From AP-15 sp963785565 (GTDB lineage: Bacteria > Pseudomonadota > Alphaproteobacteria > ATCC43930 > CGMCC-115725): a stretch of DNA of 64,000 nucleotides. A model generated the notes under the pieces. The model saw only the letters and a list, made by a program, of their open reading frames with translations. It made no database searches and was not told the DNA's origin. Within the stretch, counting starts at the first letter, position 1; every line of letters begins with the position of its first letter. Location of the stretch: the NCBI GenBank assembly GCA_963785565.1, contig CAWAVV010000049.1, forward strand, positions 15,812 through 79,811. The letters run 5' to 3'. Positions 42,364 to 51,666 of this stretch are shown here, piece after piece. Made by a program: the position numbers and the translations under genes.

Positions 42364-43212
42364 TCACACCCGGCGGATGCCGACGACGAACAGCCCGGCG
42401 CGGTCGGCGGCATCAACAACCTGATCGCGGTCGAGCACAATCGTTGCCTCGGCTTCGACGGCGATGCCGCGCAGTCCGGCCTCGGCGGCGAGGGCGACGG
42501 TTTGCGGCCCGATCGTCGGCCGGTCGGCACGCTGCTCCTGGCCCGGCTTTTCGATCTTGACGAGGACGCCGCCTGGCCCCTCGCGGCGCAGCTCCGCGCA
42601 GCGGCGCAGCAACGCATCGGTGCCCTCGATCGCCTCGACCCCGAGCACCAGACCCTGCTGGACGACGACCGCCTGGCCGATGTCGAGGGCACCCAACGCT
42701 CGGGCGATCCGCCGACCGTGCTCGATATCCGCCAGCGCCTGCTCGTCGGGACGCAGGCCGCCGAGAGCGCCCTCGGGCGCCAGCCCGGCTGCGAGCAACT
42801 CATCCGCGCCGATCACTCGAAACCCCTCGCGTTCGAACTCGGCGACGATCGCCGACAGCAGCCCGTCATCGCCCAGGGCTTTATAGCCGATGCGCGCGAA
42901 GAGCTTGGCCGCCCGCCAATCGGGACGCAGCATGCTAAGTGAAGGCCGCCGGACCCCGCCGGCCAGGATCAGCTCGGTTACATTGTTCTCGCGTAACAGC
43001 GCCAGGCCGCGGGCGGCGGCACCCAGCCGGCACCAGGCATGCGCCACCCCTTCTACAGTCGCCGGCTCGGCCGCTCCTTCGAGCGCGAGAACGAACACCT
43101 TGCGCCCGGCTGCCTGACAGGCGTCGACCAGGCGCCGCGGCAGCCCACCGCCGCCGGCCACAATGCCCAACCTGGGCCCGTTGGGGGTTCCCGCCTCTAG
43201 CCTATCCGCCAT
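42364..43212 (-). CDS. lpxI: UDP-2,3-diacylglucosamine diphosphatase LpxI
   Basis: A 282-residue LpxI, the alphaproteobacterial replacement for LpxH. It contains LGIVAGGGGLPRRLVDACQA, VTELILAGGVRRPSLSMLRP, KALGDDGLLSAIVAEFEREG and VALAAEAGLRGIAVEAEATI. It hydrolyses UDP-2,3-diacylglucosamine to lipid X and UMP. The start ATG 43212 lies inside the last codons of lpxA (11-bp overlap), so the two are coupled; the longer upstream frame is not used. Confidence 0.93.
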   Translation of the reverse strand: MADRLEAGTPNGPRLGIVAGGGGLPRRLVDACQAAGRKVFVLALEGAAEPATVEGVAHAWCRLGAAARGLALLRENNVTELILAGGVRRPSLSMLRPDWRAAKLFARIGYKALGDDGLLSAIVAEFEREGFRVIGADELLAAGLAPEGALGGLRPDEQALADIEHGRRIARALGALDIGQAVVVQQGLVLGVEAIEGTDALLRRCAELRREGPGGVLVKIEKPGQEQRADRPTIGPQTVALAAEAGLRGIAVEAEATIVLDRDQVVDAADRAGLFVVGIRRV

Positions 43213-44002
43213 TCGCCTCGACTGGCTGACAGATGGCCCGGCTCGAATCGGCGCGGATAAAGCGGATAATGTCGTCAACCGGGCCGATCCCGGCAAAGCG
43301 CTCGGCGGTCTCGTTGACCCGGTCGCTCAACGTTCCCGGCGAATGAAACAAAAACTGATAGGCGTTGCGCAGCCCTTGGATGTCCTCGCGGCTGAAACCG
43401 CGGCGCTGCATGCCGATGATGTTGAGCCCGGTGAGCCGGGCGCGGTTGCCGATCGCCTGGCCATAGGGGATCACATCCCGCTCGACCCCCGACATGCCGC
43501 CGATCATCGCGTGCTTGCCGATGCGGACAAACTGATGGACCGCGCACAGGCCGCCTAGAAAGGCATAATCGTCAATGACGACATGACCCGCCAAGGTCGC
43601 GTTGTTCGCCATGATCACATGGTCGGCGAGCTGGCAGTCGTGGGCGACATGGGCGCCGACCATGAACAGGCAATCGTCGCCGATGCGCGTGACCATGCCG
43701 CCGCCGGTCGTTCCCGGGTTCATCGTCACATATTCGCGGATCGTATTGCGGCAGCCGACCATCAAGGATGATGCCTCGCCGCGATATTTGAGGTCCTGCG
43801 GCTCTAGCCCGATCGAGGCGAAGGGAAAGATCCGCGTCCCTTTGCCAATCGTCGTATGCCCATCGACGACGACATGCGCACGCAATGTGACGCCGGAGTG
43901 CAGGGCTACGTGCTCGCCGACGATGCAAAACGGCCCGATGACGACATCTGACGCCAAACTCGCTTCCGGCGCGACGATGGCCGTCGGGTGGATCCGTGCC
44001 AT
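43202..44002 (-). CDS. lpxA: Acyl-[ACP]-UDP-N-acetylglucosamine O-acyltransferase
   Basis: A 266-residue left-handed beta-helix enzyme. Hexapeptide repeats start IHPTAIVAPEASLASDVVIG. The catalytic His is in LFMVGAHVAHDCQLADHVIM. The C-terminal helical part (LNIIGMQRRGFSREDIQGLR) is typical of LpxA. It catalyses the first step of lipid A synthesis. It begins 6 bp after fabZ and overlaps lpxI at its end. Confidence 0.97.
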   Translation of the reverse strand: MARIHPTAIVAPEASLASDVVIGPFCIVGEHVALHSGVTLRAHVVVDGHTTIGKGTRIFPFASIGLEPQDLKYRGEASSLMVGCRNTIREYVTMNPGTTGGGMVTRIGDDCLFMVGAHVAHDCQLADHVIMANNATLAGHVVIDDYAFLGGLCAVHQFVRIGKHAMIGGMSGVERDVIPYGQAIGNRARLTGLNIIGMQRRGFSREDIQGLRNAYQFLFHSPGTLSDRVNETAERFAGIGPVDDIIRFIRADSSRAICQPVEANGG

Positions 44003-44008
44003 CGCCCG

Positions 44009-44479
44009 CTATTCGTCGAGGATCATCGCGGCGAACACGGCCTCGGCCATCAAATTGGCGCCGACCTTGGCCCGGCCCTCGAACTTCCACACATTGCCGC
44101 GGTTGCGCTGCTTGACGACGTGGACGTCGAGCCGATCCCCGGGAACGACCGGGCGGCGGAACCGGGCATTGTCGACGCTCATGAAATAGACGAGCTTGCC
44201 CTCCAATTCGGGCCCCAGGGTATGAACCACCAGCACGGCCGCGGTCTGCGCCATGGCCTCGATGATCAAAACTCCCGGCATCACTGGCCGCGCGGGGAAA
44301 TGGCCCTGAAAGTAACTTTCGTTGATCGAGACGTTTTTGATCCCGGTGGCCCGCTCGTTCGCGACCACATCGACGACCTTGTCGATCATTAGAAAAGGAT
44401 GACGATGCGGGATCATTTCCATGACCCTCTGGATATCGATCTGGGAGGCCTCGCTCTCCGTGCAGCGCGGATCGATCAT
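44009..44479 (-). CDS. fabZ: 3-hydroxyacyl-[acyl-carrier-protein] dehydratase FabZ
   Basis: A 156-residue hot-dog-fold dehydratase: IPHRHPFLMIDKVVDVV, and FQGHFPARPVMPGVLIIEAM with the catalytic His and Glu. It makes trans-2-enoyl-ACP in fatty acid elongation and competes with LpxA for 3-hydroxyacyl-ACP. The ATG at 44479 shares one base with the lpxD stop (TGATG), which fixes the start. The frame upstream covers lpxD and is not coding. Confidence 0.97.
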   Translation of the reverse strand: MIDPRCTESEASQIDIQRVMEMIPHRHPFLMIDKVVDVVANERATGIKNVSINESYFQGHFPARPVMPGVLIIEAMAQTAAVLVVHTLGPELEGKLVYFMSVDNARFRRPVVPGDRLDVHVVKQRNRGNVWKFEGRAKVGANLMAEAVFAAMILDE

Positions 44480-45501
44480 CACCGGTCCCTTTTCTTCGCC
44501 AGCCGCTGTAACGCTACGGTCTGTCTCATGAATTCGGTCATCGGCACCGCCGGAATGCCCGACACCGTCACTCCGGGCGGAACGTCGCGCATAAGCCCGG
44601 CCTTGGCAGCAATTCTGGCCCCGCTGCCGATACGTAAATGGCCCGCAAGCCCGCCTTGCCCGCCGATCATGACAAAATCGCCGAGCTTCGTGCTGCCGGA
44701 AATACCGACTTGTCCGGCGAGAATGCAGCACCGCCCGAGCACCACGTTGTGTCCGATCTGCACCAGGTTATCAATCATCGAGCCGGTCCCGATCACGGTA
44801 TCGTGACCTGAGCCGCGGTCGATCGTGGTATTGGCGCCGATATCGACATCGTCGCCGATCACGACGCGCCCGAGTTGCGGGACCTTGACCGGCCCGCCTC
44901 GATCCGGGGCAAAGCCGAAGCCGGCCTGGCCGATGCGCACACCCGGATGCAGCACGACGCGCGCGCCGATCAGCGCGTGGCTGACCGTGACATTGGCGCC
45001 GATGCGGCAATCCTCACCGATTTCGACGCCGGCGCCGATCACGGTATTGGCGCCGACTTGGCAGCGCCGGCCGAGCCGAGCTCCCGCTTCGATGACGGTG
45101 TGCGCGCCGATCGCGCAATCCTCGGGCACGATCGCCGCCGGATCGATCAGCGCTGAAGGCGCACGGCTGCCGGCGACCACCGGCGCCGGGTAAAAGGCCT
45201 GCGCCGCCAATCCATAGGCCTTATAGGGCTCGCCGCTTACCAGTAGCGCCATGCCGGGCGGCGCGCGCTCGACTGCCCATTCGTCGACGAAGGCCGCGCC
45301 GGCGCGAGAAGTACAGAACACGCCGATATACTTTCGATTGTCGAGGAAGCTCGCCTCGTCCGGGCCGGCGGTCTCCAGTGGCCCGACATCGTGGCACAGC
45401 CGTTCGCCCTGTTCCGCTCGCGACAGCTTTGCGCCGCTCAACCAGGCCAGCTCGGCAAGGGTAAACGGCCCGGCGCGGGAGAAAAAGCGAGGGTCGGCCA
45501 T
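44479..45501 (-). CDS. lpxD: UDP-3-O-(3-hydroxymyristoyl)glucosamine N-acyltransferase
   Basis: A 340-residue enzyme. The N-terminal uridine-binding domain is FFSRAGPFTLAELAWLSGAK and EASFLDNRKYIGVF. A long hexapeptide beta-helix follows (CAIGAHTVIEAGARLGRRCQ onward), then the catalytic His in MIDNLVQIGHNVVLG. The C-terminal helix is VPMTEFMRQTVALQRLAKKR. The start at 45501 is chosen by homology (MADPRFFS); an upstream in-frame Pro-rich extension overlaps ompH. It performs the third step of lipid A synthesis. Confidence 0.95.
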   Translation of the reverse strand: MADPRFFSRAGPFTLAELAWLSGAKLSRAEQGERLCHDVGPLETAGPDEASFLDNRKYIGVFCTSRAGAAFVDEWAVERAPPGMALLVSGEPYKAYGLAAQAFYPAPVVAGSRAPSALIDPAAIVPEDCAIGAHTVIEAGARLGRRCQVGANTVIGAGVEIGEDCRIGANVTVSHALIGARVVLHPGVRIGQAGFGFAPDRGGPVKVPQLGRVVIGDDVDIGANTTIDRGSGHDTVIGTGSMIDNLVQIGHNVVLGRCCILAGQVGISGSTKLGDFVMIGGQGGLAGHLRIGSGARIAAKAGLMRDVPPGVTVSGIPAVPMTEFMRQTVALQRLAKKRDR

Positions 45502-45526
45502 CTGCCGGATCAGGGCGCGACCAGCC

Positions 45527-46309
45527 CTACCGCCTTTTCGCCTTGGCGGTGGGGGCGGTGGGAGCAGCGGCGACGGGCGGGGAGGCTGCAGCGGGCGCCG
45601 CGCCGGTGGAGGGCGGCGCCGGTGTGACAAAGTTGACGTTTAGCACCGGCAACTCTTCGTCGAGCTTCTGTAGGACCTCGTCGGTCACGTCGAACGATCG
45701 GTCGAACGCTACGAAGTCGGTACTCTGGAACACCAGGTTTGCTTTTCGTTCTTTAGCGATATCCTCGGTAATTTTAACTATTATTTCGTTGATCTTGCTC
45801 TGAGCGTCGCTCGCTGATTTGGTAAGGGTTTGCGTCAATTCTTGGCCATTCTCCTGATAATTTTTAATTTTTTCATCTAAATCGCGTTCCTTCTGGAGGA
45901 ATGCATTTGCCTTCTGCTCAAATTGCCGCCTCTTTTGGTCAAAGGTGTCCGCAGAGAGCGAGGCCCGTTGACGCTCCAGCGTGTCATGCTCCGCCGAAAG
46001 CGAAGCGCGCTGTTTCTGCTGCGCCCCCTGCTCGGCCCGCAGCAGGTCCTGTTGGTGGGACAACTCGTTCATATATTGGACGCGCTTCTGCTCGATCTGA
46101 TTGCGCACCATCTTGGCCGCTTTCGCGTTCTGCAGCAGCGACTGAACGTCGACCACCAGCACGCTCAGATTTTGCGCGGTGGGCAAGGGTACGGGAGCCG
46201 GCGTGGGTGCGGGCGGGGTCGCCGGCGGCTTCTGGGCGACCGCGATTTCGGCAAATCCGCAGCACAACACCGACAGTAGGGCCGTCAATCGAACCGAGGC
46301 TGTCAACAT
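45527..46309 (-). CDS. OmpH/Skp-family periplasmic chaperone
   Basis: A 260-residue Skp-like protein. A signal peptide ends FAEIAVAQ. A Pro/Ala-rich segment follows, then LSVLVVDVQSLLQNAKAAKM. Long coiled-coil tentacles come next (MNELSHQQDLLRAEQGAQQK through LQKERDLDEKIKNYQENGQE). A Pro/Ala-rich tail ends AKAKRR. It holds outer-membrane proteins soluble for BamA, encoded just upstream with a TGATG overlap. It is longer than E. coli Skp (161 aa) because of the two low-complexity tails. Confidence 0.9.
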   Translation of the reverse strand: MLTASVRLTALLSVLCCGFAEIAVAQKPPATPPAPTPAPVPLPTAQNLSVLVVDVQSLLQNAKAAKMVRNQIEQKRVQYMNELSHQQDLLRAEQGAQQKQRASLSAEHDTLERQRASLSADTFDQKRRQFEQKANAFLQKERDLDEKIKNYQENGQELTQTLTKSASDAQSKINEIIVKITEDIAKERKANLVFQSTDFVAFDRSFDVTDEVLQKLDEELPVLNVNFVTPAPPSTGAAPAAASPPVAAAPTAPTAKAKRR

Positions 46310-49212
46310 CAGAATTTTGTCCCAAAGCTAACCCGGAAAAACTGGGTTTGATCGAATTTTTCCTTCCTGATCGGGTACGCGACGTCGAGGCGAATCGGAC
46401 CGACCGGAGATTTCCACGATACGCCGACCCCGGTACTGACCCGGACCGCCGGAGAATCCTCGACCACCGGCTGAATTCCGCCAGTCGTCGCCAGCTGCGC
46501 CGGCGTCAAGTTGAGCTGAGTGGGCTGGAGGTAATATAGCGTGCCGAAATCGGTGAAGACCCGGCCGCTGATGCCGAGTTCTTTTGGCAGGCCGAGCGGC
46601 ACACCCAGGGTCACCGAGCCGACGTAGTATTTCTGGCCGCCGAGGGCGTCATCGGTGACCGAGTCGCGCGGCCCGATCCCGGCATTCTGAAAGCCGCGCA
46701 AATTGTCGCCGCCGACAAAGAAACGATCCTGGAGCAATACCTGCTGACCATTCCAGCCAAAGATGTAGCCAGCCTCACCGGTAAAACCCAATACCCATTC
46801 CGGTGCAACCGAGTAGTAATAGCCAAAATTCACCTTTGAGCGAACAAAGTCCACACCGAATCCGACACCGGCAAAATCATTGCCCAGCGAGGCATAATAG
46901 CCACTCGTCGGGTCAATCCGATCATCGCGGCGGTCGTAGAGTAGAACCTGACCAACCTGGGAGGTAACATGCTGTCCCGCCTGCAGAGCGATAAACAGCG
47001 AGGCATCGCTCTGAATGTCCTGGATGGTATCGGAGCGAGCGGTATAAGTCAGCGTTTGCCGTAGATTATCGGTGATCTGATAACCGGCGCGCAACGCTCC
47101 GCCATAGGAGAATTGCTGGTAGGGCGGGGTTATCCCGGAGAAGAACGAGGCGGTCGGGCTGGTCTTTATTTCGAAAAGGTCAAAGCCGGCGGCGATGTTC
47201 TTATCGAGAAAATACGGCTCGGTAAAGCTGAGATTAATTTGCTGCGAGCGAAACGAGACGACGCCTCCGACCTGCAGATCCTGGCCGCGGCCGAGAAAGT
47301 TGCGCTCGCGGATGGTGATGTCCGCGAGCGGGCCGTCGCTGGTCGAAAAACCGAGCCCCAAAGACAGCTCGCCGGTCGACTGCTCCTCGACCTCGACGGT
47401 AACCACCGTCCTGTCCGGGGCTGAGCCTGGCGCGTTGGTGACCTCGACCTTTTTGAAAAAGCCTAAATTTTTGAGGCGCTGCTGTGAGCGCTGCATCTTT
47501 TCGGTATTGAAGGCGTCGCCCTCGACAAGCTGAAACTCGCGGCGAACTACCTTGTCGAGGGTGCGCACGTTGCCAACGATGTCGATCCGTTCGACGTAGA
47601 CCCGGGGTCCCTCTTGAACATCGAAGGTGATATCGATGGTATGGGTCTTGCGGTTGCGGGTAATCTCCGGCTTGACCTCGACAAAGGCGTAGCCGCGAGT
47701 GCCCAGGGTGTTGGTCAACACCGTGATCGACTTTTCCACCTCTTCGGCATTGTACCAATCGCCTGAACGGACCGTCAGCAACGGCTCGACCGCCGAGGCC
47801 GGCAGGTCCTTGAGCTTGATGTTGACGCCGACTTTGCCAAAACGATAGCGCTGACCCTCGTCGAGGGTGAAGGTGAGAATGAAGCCGTTGCGCTCCGGGG
47901 TCAGTTCAGCCACGGCAGAGAGCACGCGAAAATCGGCATATCCTTCGGTCAAATAGAATTTGCGCAAAAGATCGCGATCGTAAGTCACCCGATCGGGGTC
48001 GTAACTGTCGTCGGTCGACAAAAACCGATACCAGCGGCTCTCCTTGGTCGCGATCACGCTGCGCAGCTTGCTCTCGCTAAAATCTTTGTTGCCGACGAAA
48101 TTTACGCTGCGAATGCCGGTGAATTCGCCTTCGTTGATCTCGAAGACGAGATCCACTCGATTTTCAGAGAGCTGGATGATCTTGGGTTCCACCGTCGCGC
48201 CGAACCGGCCATGCCGGCGGTAAAGATCGAGAATGCGCTTGACGTCGCTCTGCACCCGGGTGCGCGTATACACGACGCGCGGGCGCAACTGGATCTCGGC
48301 ATTGAGCTCCTTGTCGTCGAGTTTGTGGTTTCCCTCAAAGGCGATGCGGTTGATGATCGGGTTCTCGACCACCTTGACGACGAGCGTGTTGCCGACCCGG
48401 CTCAGCCGGACATCGGCGAATAGTCCGGTCGCGAACAACGCTTTCAGCGACGCATTCACCTTCTCGTCGTCCCACGGGTCGCCCGGTTGGAGCTGGAGAT
48501 ACGAGCGGACGGTTTCGGTTTCGATCCGCTGCGTCCCGACGACCCGAATGTCGCTGACATTGCCTCCACCCATGGTCGGGACCGCCGGTCCCGCGATTCC
48601 GCCGGGGAGAGGCGCGGCGCCAGCGCGCGCGGACGGCGGACCGCCGCTCGGCTGCGCCGGCGCGCCGCCCGTCCGATTAGCCGACGGGTTCGGACCGGTT
48701 TGGCGATATCTGCGTCGCCCGCCTGTCTCAACCGGCGGGACGCCCCCCTGCGGCGCGGTTGCCGCGGCGCCACCGGTCGGGCCGGGTGTCGGGCTCCCGA
48801 TGTTTGGGCTTGGCGGCGTCATGCCGCTCTCAAACTGGGATCCTGGTTGTCCGGTCGCCGGCGCGCCGCCGGTCTGGCCGGGTGTTGGGCTCCCGGTGTT
48901 TGGGCTTGGCGGCGTCATGCCGCTCTCAAACTGGGATCCCGGTTGTCCGGTCGCCGGCGCGCCGCCGGTTTGGCTGGGCGTCGGGCTCCCGGTGCCCTGG
49001 TTTAACGGCGTCATGCCGCTTTTCATCTGGGATCCCGGCTGCTGCGCCGCCGGCGCGCCGCCGCCGTTCTGGTCGCCGCTGCCGGGGCCGGCGGCGGGTT
49101 GCGTCGCGCCACTGCTTGGCTGCGCCATGACCCCATGGGGCGCCACAGCCGAGATCACCGCCATGACGCCGACAACCGCCCACAGCACCCAAATCCGTTT
49201 GCTAAAACGCAA
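46309..49212 (-). CDS. bamA: Outer membrane protein assembly factor BamA with long repetitive N-terminal linker
   Basis: A 967-residue protein, longer than typical BamA (about 750-850). The signal peptide is 1-30. Residues 31-218 are a Pro/Gly/Ser/Thr-rich linker containing three 32-residue repeats. Five POTRA domains start near 219 (VSDIRVVGTQRIETETVRSY). The C-terminal beta-barrel contains DRFFVGGDNLRGFQNAGIGP, the conserved barrel signature with RGF, and ends in the outer-membrane signal Phe (RVSFGTKF). It inserts barrel proteins into the outer membrane. It is flanked by rseP and ompH as in most Proteobacteria. Confidence 0.97.
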   Translation of the reverse strand: MRFSKRIWVLWAVVGVMAVISAVAPHGVMAQPSSGATQPAAGPGSGDQNGGGAPAAQQPGSQMKSGMTPLNQGTGSPTPSQTGGAPATGQPGSQFESGMTPPSPNTGSPTPGQTGGAPATGQPGSQFESGMTPPSPNIGSPTPGPTGGAAATAPQGGVPPVETGGRRRYRQTGPNPSANRTGGAPAQPSGGPPSARAGAAPLPGGIAGPAVPTMGGGNVSDIRVVGTQRIETETVRSYLQLQPGDPWDDEKVNASLKALFATGLFADVRLSRVGNTLVVKVVENPIINRIAFEGNHKLDDKELNAEIQLRPRVVYTRTRVQSDVKRILDLYRRHGRFGATVEPKIIQLSENRVDLVFEINEGEFTGIRSVNFVGNKDFSESKLRSVIATKESRWYRFLSTDDSYDPDRVTYDRDLLRKFYLTEGYADFRVLSAVAELTPERNGFILTFTLDEGQRYRFGKVGVNIKLKDLPASAVEPLLTVRSGDWYNAEEVEKSITVLTNTLGTRGYAFVEVKPEITRNRKTHTIDITFDVQEGPRVYVERIDIVGNVRTLDKVVRREFQLVEGDAFNTEKMQRSQQRLKNLGFFKKVEVTNAPGSAPDRTVVTVEVEEQSTGELSLGLGFSTSDGPLADITIRERNFLGRGQDLQVGGVVSFRSQQINLSFTEPYFLDKNIAAGFDLFEIKTSPTASFFSGITPPYQQFSYGGALRAGYQITDNLRQTLTYTARSDTIQDIQSDASLFIALQAGQHVTSQVGQVLLYDRRDDRIDPTSGYYASLGNDFAGVGFGVDFVRSKVNFGYYYSVAPEWVLGFTGEAGYIFGWNGQQVLLQDRFFVGGDNLRGFQNAGIGPRDSVTDDALGGQKYYVGSVTLGVPLGLPKELGISGRVFTDFGTLYYLQPTQLNLTPAQLATTGGIQPVVEDSPAVRVSTGVGVSWKSPVGPIRLDVAYPIRKEKFDQTQFFRVSFGTKF
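48775..49062 (-). repeat. In-frame 3 x 96-bp tandem repeat in bamA
   Basis: Encodes residues 51-146 of BamA as three 32-residue units of the form GGAPATGQPGSQFESGMTPP + SPNTGSPTPGQT. Units 2 and 3 are nearly identical in DNA; unit 1 is more diverged (QQPGSQMKSGMTPLNQ). A partial fourth unit (GGAAATAPQ) follows. The period is a multiple of three, so copy-number change keeps the frame. Confidence 0.9.
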
Positions 49213-49261
49213 AACACCCCACCCCCGGCTCGAGCCCGCGTCCCCCGGAACTACGCTCGCG

Positions 49262-50404
49262 TCAGGTCACAAGCCCCTTTACAAACTCGACGATCCGAAG
49301 GTGGACGAGGTCGTTCCAGGTGGCGAACACCATTAAGGTGAGCACCAGAGCCAGCCCAATGCGAAAACCATATTCCTGAGCGCGTTGGCCTAGCGGCTTC
49401 CCCCGTAGCGCCTCCGCCGCATAGAACAGCAGATGCCCGCCGTCAAGCACCGGGACCGGGAACAGATTAATCAGCCCGAGATTGATCGACAGCACCGCCA
49501 TGAACCAGACGACCGCGACAATCCCGCCCTGAGCCACGTCACCCGACATCTGGGCGATGCGCAAAGGCCCGCCGAGCTCGTCGGTGCCGCGCGTTCCGAT
49601 CACGATCTGCCACATCGCCTGCAGCGTGTCGGCCGACAAGGTCCAGGTCTGCGCCCCGGCTTGCAGCAATGCGGTTGCTGGATCGCGCTTGACATAATCG
49701 ACGCCGTTCCGGGCGATGCCGAGCAACCCGACTTCATAGTGGTTGCCAAAGCGGTCGGTCAGCTCGGTTTTGGTCGGCGTAACGTGAAAGGTGAGATTGT
49801 CGCCGCCTCGCTTGACCACGATCGTCATGGGCACGCCGGGATTGAGGCGGACATCCTGCTGAACATTCTCGAAGCTTTGGACTGAACCGCCATTGATTTT
49901 AACAATGACGTCCCCCGGTTTGATGCCGCCGCGTTCGGCCGCGCTGCCCGGCTGCACTTGCCCGACTTGCGCCGGGGTGAACGGCTGACCGTAGGTCATG
50001 AACAGGATCGCCAGGACGACGATCGCGAACACGAAATTGGCCGCCGGCCCGGCCACGACGATCGCGGCCCGTTGGCCGAGCCGCTTGTAATGAAACGAAA
50101 CCTCGCGCTCGGCCGGGGTCATTCGGCTGAGGCCCGCGGCCGGCAGGCCCGAGCTGACGTCGTTATCGCCGAACATCTTGACATAGCCGCCGAGTGGGAT
50201 CGCGCTGAATTTCCAGCGCGTGCCCGCCCGGTCGTGCCAGCCGAATACCTCTGGCCCAAAGCCAATCGAGAACACGTCGACCCGCACGCCGTTGCGGCGG
50301 GCAATAAAATAATGACCGAACTCGTGGACAAACACGAGCACGGTCAGGATGAACAAGAACGGGACGATATAGCCCAGCCCGTGGTGCAGAAACCCGATCA
50401 TCAT
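49262..50404 (-). CDS. rseP: Site-2 protease RseP (M50 zinc metallopeptidase)
   Basis: A 380-residue intramembrane protease. The zinc motif HEFGHYF lies in TVLVFVHEFGHYFIARRNGV (about residue 27). One PDZ domain (VQPGSAAERGGIKPGDVIVK) follows, then the third zinc-ligand motif INLFPVPVLDGGHLLFY, and hydrophobic helices at both ends. It cleaves membrane anti-sigma factors in envelope stress and removes signal-peptide remnants. Its start overlaps the dxr stop by 4 bp. Confidence 0.96.
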   Translation of the reverse strand: MMIGFLHHGLGYIVPFLFILTVLVFVHEFGHYFIARRNGVRVDVFSIGFGPEVFGWHDRAGTRWKFSAIPLGGYVKMFGDNDVSSGLPAAGLSRMTPAEREVSFHYKRLGQRAAIVVAGPAANFVFAIVVLAILFMTYGQPFTPAQVGQVQPGSAAERGGIKPGDVIVKINGGSVQSFENVQQDVRLNPGVPMTIVVKRGGDNLTFHVTPTKTELTDRFGNHYEVGLLGIARNGVDYVKRDPATALLQAGAQTWTLSADTLQAMWQIVIGTRGTDELGGPLRIAQMSGDVAQGGIVAVVWFMAVLSINLGLINLFPVPVLDGGHLLFYAAEALRGKPLGQRAQEYGFRIGLALVLTLMVFATWNDLVHLRIVEFVKGLVT

Positions 50405-51585
50405 AAACCCATCGATGCGGCGGCGCGCGCCGGGGCGTTATGGCCCGACAGACGAGCCGCCACCTGCCGCGCCGCTCTGTCGAAAGTATAGACATCTTCG
50501 AGCGATTCAAGGTTATCGGCCGGGATTGCCTCGAGCGTGCGCTCGACAGTCTCGGCGATCTCCAGGAACCCGATCCGGCCTTCGAGAAAGGCGTGCACGG
50601 CAGTCTCGTTGGCCGCGTTCAGGACGGTCGGCGCGCCGCCGCCGCGGATCAATGCTTCGCGAGCGATGCGCAGGGCGGGAAACCGATGCTCGTCGGGGGC
50701 CTCGAAGGTCAAGCGGCCAACCGCCGCCAGGTCGAGCCGCTTGGTCGGCGCGTCGATGCGGCCCGGCCAGGCAAGCGCATAAGCGATCGGCGTGCGCATG
50801 TCGGGGGAGCCGAGTTGCGCCAGCACCGAGCCGTCGCGGTAGACCACGGCGCCGTGGACGATTGATTGCGCATGCACGACGATGTCCACCCGCTCCGGCG
50901 GCAGCTGGAACAAATGATGCGCCTCGATCAGCTCCAGCCCCTTGTTCATCATCGTCGCCGAATCGACAGAAATCTTCGCCCCCATGCTCCAGTTTGGGTG
51001 GGCGACGGCCTGTTGCGGCGTGACCCAGCGCATCTCCTCGATCGCGCGTTCGCGAAACGGGCCGCCGCTCGCGGTCAGGATGATCCGGTCGATGGTCTCG
51101 ACGCGCTCGCGGTCAAAGCACTGCCAGATTGCATTGTGCTCGCTGTCGACCGGCAGCAAGGTGGCGCCGCAACGTGCGACCTCCTGCATGACGAGAGCGC
51201 CGGCGCAGACCAACACCTCCTTGTTGGCGAGTGCTACGATGACCCCGCGTCGGATCGCCGCGAGGGTCGGCGCCAGCCCGGCCGCGCCGACGATCCCGGC
51301 CATCACCCATTCGGCCGGCCGCAGCGCCGCTTCGACCAGCGACGCCGGACCGCACGCGGTCTCGATGCCGGTTCCGGCGAGCGCATCCTTCAGCGCGGGA
51401 TAATGGACGGGTTCCCCAATCGCGGCAAAACACGCGCCCAAGGCGCGCGCCTGCTCGGCCAAAAGGGCGGGATTGCGATTTGCGGTCAGCGCCTCGACCA
51501 CAAAGGCGTCGGGGTTGCGCAGCAGGAGATCGACGGTGCTTTGCCCAACCGAGCCGGTTGAACCGAGTATCGTGACGCGTCGCAT
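50401..51585 (-). CDS. dxr: 1-deoxy-D-xylulose-5-phosphate reductoisomerase
   Basis: A 394-residue MEP-pathway enzyme. The NADPH motif is RVTILGSTGSVGQSTVDLLL. The catalytic part is ILTASGGPFRE and HPNWSMGAKISVDSATMMNK followed by GLELIEAHHLF. It converts DXP to MEP for isoprenoid synthesis, which supplies the undecaprenyl phosphate made by the nearby uppS. The gap to cdsA (51586-51666) is 81 bp. Confidence 0.97.
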   Translation of the reverse strand: MRRVTILGSTGSVGQSTVDLLLRNPDAFVVEALTANRNPALLAEQARALGACFAAIGEPVHYPALKDALAGTGIETACGPASLVEAALRPAEWVMAGIVGAAGLAPTLAAIRRGVIVALANKEVLVCAGALVMQEVARCGATLLPVDSEHNAIWQCFDRERVETIDRIILTASGGPFRERAIEEMRWVTPQQAVAHPNWSMGAKISVDSATMMNKGLELIEAHHLFQLPPERVDIVVHAQSIVHGAVVYRDGSVLAQLGSPDMRTPIAYALAWPGRIDAPTKRLDLAAVGRLTFEAPDEHRFPALRIAREALIRGGGAPTVLNAANETAVHAFLEGRIGFLEIAETVERTLEAIPADNLESLEDVYTFDRAARQVAARLSGHNAPARAAASMGL

Positions 51586-51666
51586 GCCGTCACCCCCGTT
51601 CGTGCCGCCGGTGGGCTGTGCCGCGGGCGGGCGGCGTTCCCAAAGGCGAGAACCCGGCGAAGAGGT

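Noticed and set aside
48775..49062. Possible CRISPR-like array from the regular 96-bp periodicity
   Set aside because: The repeats are contiguous with no spacers, in frame, and encode a Pro/Gly-rich linker of BamA.
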